Source of the DNA: Otis tarda
Lineage: Eukaryota > Chordata > Aves > Otidiformes > Otididae
NCBI GenBank assembly: GCA_026413225.1
Contig: CM048553.1
Span: 19,592,501 to 19,656,500 of the forward strand
Direction of reading: 5' to 3'
DNA: 64,000 bases
In this document: in pieces, positions 58,830-64,000 of the stretch
Numbering within the stretch: position 1 is the first letter of the stretch
Layout of the letters: each line of letters opens with the position of its first letter
Translations under genes and position numbers: made by a program
Notes under the pieces: generated by a model
Seen by the model: the letters and a program-made list of their open reading frames with translations, nothing else
Database searches by the model: none
Told to the model about the DNA's origin: nothing

Positions 58830-61469
58830 TCTTTTAAGTTCTTTAGGTTTATATTCAAATTAAAACTAAGGGCAGTGCTTCCTTTTTAATGTTGTTTTTA
58901 AAAAAATATTTCTTAGTAAGACTGAAAATGGAAAAACGAGTATGTGTGTGCAGAGGAATGCGGAGGGCATGAGGGTGCACATTCCAGATTGCGTGTGCTG
59001 GTGCGGTGATGGAAAGGAGCTGCGTGTTGGGTTAACTGGCCCTTGTGCTTCTCTTGCCTCTGGTCCCAAAAATGTTACTTGATTTGATACTACGTGGCTT
59101 CAGATCTTCAAAAATGCAATGTGCTTACTGTGGGTGCATTAGTCATAACTCTTAATATTTTTTATTCTTTGCTTTGGAGAATTTCCTATACTAAAATTAG
59201 TGTTAATGGTTGAAAATGCGTGTTGTTAACTCAGGGCTTTTAAAAATTATTTTTAATTTATATGTGTATGTGTGTAAAATATGAAATTCTTACTTAAAGG
59301 AGAAATTAAATCTGTTAAATGTTTTTAATTCGGATTTTCCAGTATGTAAATAATTAAAAAGATAGTTTTCCTTTCTCATACTGTTCATCAGCAATACATA
59401 AGCTCAGTCAAACATCAGTGATGACAGAGTTTCTGTGGGCTGGTTTTGCTCTTGGAAATGTGGTTCTGGAGTCCAGGAGAGGGACTGAGTGGCAGCTGAT
59501 CAAATACTGGCATCAGCCATCTAATGGGAAAGTGCTTTTTGAATGAGTTTGAAACAACGTTACCATGGATAGTGTAGTAGAAACTACTACTGAAAATTTC
59601 TTATCTTAACAGTTTGTTTTAGTCTTTATTTTTCCAGTAAAAGTGTTGTTTTGTTGTCACTGTATTTACTGAATGATGAAGTTTGCTAATTTCTGTTTGA
59701 TCTCCCTTCAGAGAGGCACCGTGATGCCAGTGTGTGTTCAGCTTAATGGCACTAAAACTACCGGAGTTGCTTTTTGTTTATGGGCTATGACAAATTTAAA
59801 TAGAAAGTGGATTTACGTCCTCTTGCCTATTGAACGTGTTCCGTTGTCCCCCTAAGCTTGTGAAACCCTCTAGCAACAAAAATCTGACCTGTAAACTGAG
59901 GAAAAAGGTCGTGCAATTATATTATGTTGCTTTTAACAAATTCTATTTTATTTCCCATCAAGAGATAAAAGTTGTTTAATCAACCTTGAGTTGTTTAATC
60001 ATTTCAACTTGCAGTTTAATCGGACTAGGGGGGTGATGGGACTTGAGAGAGTCAATGAGCTGCTGGCAGCTCCACTGCTCCCTCCCCTCATGCCGCCTTC
60101 TGCGAGGCCAGGAAGGCTTTCTGGGGTTATGAAACACCAGGCAGTGATTTAAATACTCAACCTGCAGCAAAATGAACATTGCAGTTGTTACATCTGGGCA
60201 GTTCATATCTGATAAGCAATGATAATAAATCCATGGAATTTTGTGTATATATAGCATTACTGCCAAAATAAATTTGGATTCTGTGTGGAAAAAGGATATC
60301 CAGAGCAGAAGCAAAACCTGGCTCATTGTAAACACACCAGGATACTGTTCTTTCCCAAATACCAAACAACTGGCACATAAACATATGGCATCATTAGCAA
60401 GAAGCTGCAGAGTATATATCTATATGTGAATGAATGCGTGCTTTTAATATGTCAGAAGGGGAGAGTAATGCATATTTAAAAACTATATTTGAGAGAACAA
60501 AGGTTCCTGCCTCCATGACCAGAAAAGAGGTGGACAGAAAAGTGCTAAAACAGCACTTTGTCAATCCCAAATAGCTGTTCTGAGGCTGCCTCTCAGCTTA
60601 AGCTCTTTTTCGTTTCCTTGAGCATTAAGGCCTTTCACATTTCCTCCCAGGAGCTGTCACGCTGTCCTAGCTAGTAACAGGCTCTACTGTTGTTCTGACA
60701 GCATTTTTATAAACACAGCCCATAGAGTGACTTCATGTAGCAAAAAAATATCTGAATGGCATCCTGATAAAATCTGGAAGACTGGTAACCCTCCCATGTG
60801 ACTACAGACCTGTTAGCCTGACCTCAGGCATTACGCTACTCTGAAGGAAAAATATTACATGGTAAATACAAGAGGAATACAATGCAAGTAAGATGTGTCA
60901 GGGAGATAAATGGAGAGATTTCTCTAAACCAAGGGAATGCGATACCCATTTGAGCTTCTAGTGTAATATTTTGCATGGCGCTGCATGGAAAATTATTGCT
61001 TCTTCTGGAGGACATAGGTTGAGAGCTAACAAATGGCTGGAGCTGAAGGTTAACATGAGCTGGCGGAGCAGTTCTGTACGTTGTGTGCTCCGCTTACTCT
61101 GTATGGTCCGCGTTACCAAGAACTACTGCTGTACTGCTTTACAGAACAGTTAAATACTTGTAGTATGACCTTCATGTGCTTGCTGCTGGTGTCACTCGTG
61201 TTCAGTTAATTAACTTCATAAATTAAATTTATATAATGCAAATGGTATTGCTTCTCTTTTCAGAAATTTTGCCTCACGGCTTCAGCCTTCACCTAATCCG
61301 TAGTCAGAAATGGCCAGAAGGAATCATATTTTAATGTAATCTTTTCACAAGTCAACAATTTCCTAAATAATAACATATTTGTGAAGTTGGAATGTGTGAC
61401 GGCACATTAAACTGTGTTCACGAATTCACAAATTGGTCTTCCTTCTACTTAATAATTAATAGTAATAAT

Positions 61470-61826
61470 CATAGAATCATAGAATCATAGAATGGTTAGA
61501 GTTGGAAGGGACCTTCAAAGGTCATCTAGTCCAACCCCCCCGCAAGAGCAGGGACATCCCCGACTAGATCAGGTTGCTCAGAGCCTCATCCAGCCTGGCC
61601 TTGAACACTTCCAGGGATGGGGCATCCACCACCTCTCTGGGCAACCTGTTCCAGTGCTCTACAACTCTCATTGTAAAAAATTTTTTTCTAATATCTAATC
61701 TAAATCTACCTCCTTCTAATTTAAACCCATTACCTATCACAACAGGCCCTACTGAACAGTTTCTCCCCATCTTTCCTGTAGGCCCCCTTGAGGTATTGGA
61801 AGACCGCTATCAGGTCTCCCCGGAGA
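61470..61826 (-). mobile_element. CR1 LINE, reverse strand, 5' truncated
   Basis: The + strand starts with three copies of the reversed tail unit (CATAGAAT) and continues with GTTGGAAGGGACCTTCAAAG, GGTCATCTAGTCCAACCC, CCAGCCTGGCCTTGAACACT and GGGCAACCTGTTCCAGTGCT, the reverse complement of the CR1 3' end. Translated on the minus strand it shows GDLIAVFQYLKGAYRKDGE, then in another frame GNGFKLEGGRFRLDIRKKFF and WNRLPREVVDAPSLEVFKAR. Similarity is high, so this is the youngest-looking CR1 here, although a frameshift near 61735 breaks the coding region. The similarity ends at about 61826. Confidence 0.95.
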
Positions 61827-61832
61827 CCTGAT
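61809..61832. repeat. Inverted repeat across the CR1 5' junction
   Basis: ATCAGGTCTCC (61809-61819), CC, then GGAGACCTGAT (61822-61832), an exact 11 bp reverse complement. The left arm and the GGAG of the right arm are normal CR1 sequence; the last bases (ACCTGAT) lie beyond recognisable CR1 sequence. Confidence 0.85.
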
Positions 61833-64000
61833 AATAATGTGAAATACATTGTCTTCATTATGCTAGTGTAAAAATAACAAAAACATTTGGCTTTTCTACA
61901 TTTATTATTCCTTCTGAACAATAATGAAGCCCATCTGCTGTTTTAAATTGTTGCTTTATGGCATTTATTCTGCAGCCATCCCAGTTTGTCGTTCTTAGGC
62001 AGGATTCTCTTAAAGCCTTCCTCTTTATTAAGCAGCTGAGTTGCATATGATATATGCAAAATGGTTCCTTAGATTTCTTTTCCCAGTATACTTTGCCTTT
62101 CTTTGTTAAAGATTATTTTTTTTCTATTGAATTTTATTTTGCAGTTACAGCATCCACGTAAGGCCACAGCGTGAACATCTCCGTATGTGTTCAGCTGCTC
62201 ACTGGAATTTTATGATTAACTGCATGGACTCATTTTTCCCATTCAGAAAAGTTATACTTGAAAAAATGTGATCTTAAAAGCCATTTAAGTCTGTTTTTTG
62301 CTTGGTCGGTGAATTTGGTTGTTTTCCAAATCTGAGGAACATGATTCATGGAATACAAGTGTAATTTTATTTCATTTTGTCCTGCTTGTTGAACTTTTTG
62401 TTCAGAATCCACAGTAGGTCATTTAGAAAATCAGCAGAACATTTATCTGAGTTGTATACTACTTCATATGTAGAATTGAACTTATTTTTGTTAAACCTTT
62501 CCCTATGTCATAAGTAAATACTCAGTGCTTCTTAATGTTGTCCTCTTTTTAGATATTCTCTTGTAAAGCTTTTAGGACAAAGCCAAGTGAACTAAAGTTT
62601 ATCTGTTCCCAGATAAGCGTTTTGTTCCGTGATTAGAAGAATACAGGCCAGATTGCTATCAGACCTTGTGACAAGTATACGTATTTTAAATCAGTATTTC
62701 AAACAATAACTGAAAATACCTATTGCTACAATTGTATTAGTGTATCGACTTCCCGGCGCACAAATTGAAGTTTAGAAAAGATTACTTGAGATATTTCTAG
62801 TCAAAAAATAAAATGTTCTTTTATCGATTTTGTGGCAAGCCCACTACCAAATAGCTTGCAAATTATTGTCTGAGCTGTGTGCCTTGTCTTCTTTTCTTAA
62901 CCGTTACATTAGCAAGCAAGGATGAGCTCCTCTGTATTGTGTGTATCATAGCTCGTCCAAATCTTGAAGGACTTCCATTGCTTTACAGTTTCCTTTTGGA
63001 CTGAAACTGCACTGTTATTTTTCTATACCATTTGCTACTCAAACTGTTTTCAGTGTCAAAAATGTCCACTACAAATATGTCACATTTCTATTACTCTCTT
63101 TTCCATTTCATTACTGTGCAGTAGCATCTCTATATATACCCTACTGCATTTGTCCTATCTTTTTAGGAGAATGGGGGATTATTATGACAGGCATTATATC
63201 TGAGCTGCTTAATCTATATTTGGCCTTTGATTATTTGGCACATTATGAAGTGTTAATTTTTGCACTCATTGAAAGGTGTAAGGAGATTCACAGGAAGTTT
63301 AACCACATCTGTAGAAATGGCTTTACGCTTGTCTGATGGTATACAGCAGATGTTCTGGATTTTCTAGACTGCAAATGTCCAAGCAACTCAAAAGGCTTTA
63401 AAACTTGCCTCAAAACAGTTGTAAAGGGAATGTGATTTTGGTGCTTTTGTTGTAGGTTCTTTAAACACTGTCACTCCAAAGTCTCTGAACAGGAGTGAAA
63501 ACCAAGCTGTAGAATGCCTCATTTGGGTTTTAGGCCCAATAATATTCCAAACTTAAAGATAAGCACCAAGAAATAAATGCTCTTTAAAACCATTTTTTTT
63601 CCTTTTGTTTTGGGACTGTGTTTGGTATGTCACAATATCCTGTTTGGAGCTTTCTTGAGTATGTCACAATATCCTGCTTTCCACATGCATGCGTGTACTA
63701 CAGACCATCCTTCCCCAAAGATGTCCTTGTACTGTTGAAAACAGCAACTAAAAAGTCTCATGAAAACATCTGGGGTTTGCTGTGAAATTATTAGCTAGGT
63801 GGGCTTTTGTGTTGGTTTGTTGTTGTTTGTTTTTTTTTCTATGTATACCTTAAATTAAAATGTACCTAAAGACTCAGAGAAAATTAAATAGTTTACTCTG
63901 TGTTTTCTTTAGTCGTATAATTGCTTTAATTTCAGGACTTGTTTCTGAATGGGTAACCAGAAATTACTTATATATGAGAAGTCTCCTGTACCGTTTAAAA
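61833..64000. other. Intron 1 block, no genes recognised
   Basis: AT-rich intron to the window end. It contains a short direct repeat (63626-63642 and 63660-63676). No exon-like segment continuing PIP4K2A was recognised. Confidence 0.5.
63626..63676 (+). repeat. 17 bp direct repeat, period 34
   Basis: TATGTCACAATATCCTG occurs exactly at 63626-63642 and again at 63660-63676. The sequence between the copies is not itself repeated. Confidence 0.9.

Larger units (their letters stand above)
57066..61469. other. Intron 1 block with a local duplication
   Basis: AT-rich intron. It contains a T30 run (57703-57732), a duplicated 70 bp segment (57776-57845 and 58679-58748) and an A17 run (58813-58829). 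Open frames up to 129 codons (59976-60365, minus) lack recognisable domains. Confidence 0.5.
4053..64000 (+). other. PIP4K2A: PIP4K2A intron 1 (5' part, runs off window)
   Basis: PIP4K2A is known to have a very long first intron in vertebrates. No stretch resembling the exon 2 protein segment, which follows the WGVNHS motif, was found in any frame. All remaining sequence is therefore read as intron, with repeats listed separately. That intron 1 spans the rest of the window is inference from the absence of exon 2. Confidence 0.8.

Overview
The window is vertebrate nuclear DNA and almost certainly avian. It is AT-rich, intron-poor in coding potential, and carries several CR1 LINEs (chicken-repeat-1 type, with the octamer-like ATTCTATG 3' tail) and a young LTR retroelement family with bird-like GC-rich LTRs. 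No bacterial genes, operons, CRISPR arrays, tRNAs or rRNAs are visible.

One protein-coding gene is supported: the first coding exon of PIP4K2A (phosphatidylinositol-5-phosphate 4-kinase type 2 alpha), + strand, 3912-4052. It sits in a CpG island promoter (about 3372-4430) and ends at a clean phase-0 splice donor. Everything from 4053 to the end is read as the long first intron. I did not find exon 2 in the window.

Layout: 178-1305 is a degenerate tandem array of about 160-200 bp units with telomere-like GGTTAGGGTTAG fragments. 1306-3371 is upstream intergenic DNA with one GC-richer stretch (2280-2760) that looks like an unidentified old repeat. 3372-4430 is the promoter, exon 1 and the start of the intron. 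4431-36671 is intron with simple repeats and one ancient CR1 (about 27600-28700). 36672-39262 is a nearly intact but internally deleted LTR retroelement: two 1.14 kb LTRs, a tRNA-Lys type primer binding site, about 300 bp of interior, a polypurine tract and a 5 bp target duplication. 41350-41525 is a CR1 3' fragment. 54697-55841 is an older solo LTR of the same family. 56416-57065 is a longer CR1 fragment and 61470-61826 a reverse-strand CR1. The remainder is unremarkable intron.

The most interesting object is the LTR element at 36672-39262. By eye its LTRs differ by only two substitutions plus homopolymer length changes. It has the cis signals needed for mobilisation but no gag-pol-env, which makes it a candidate recently moved non-autonomous element. 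One of the two LTR differences removes an inverted CCAAT box from the 5' LTR. All coordinates and comparisons were made by eye, without alignment software or database searches.
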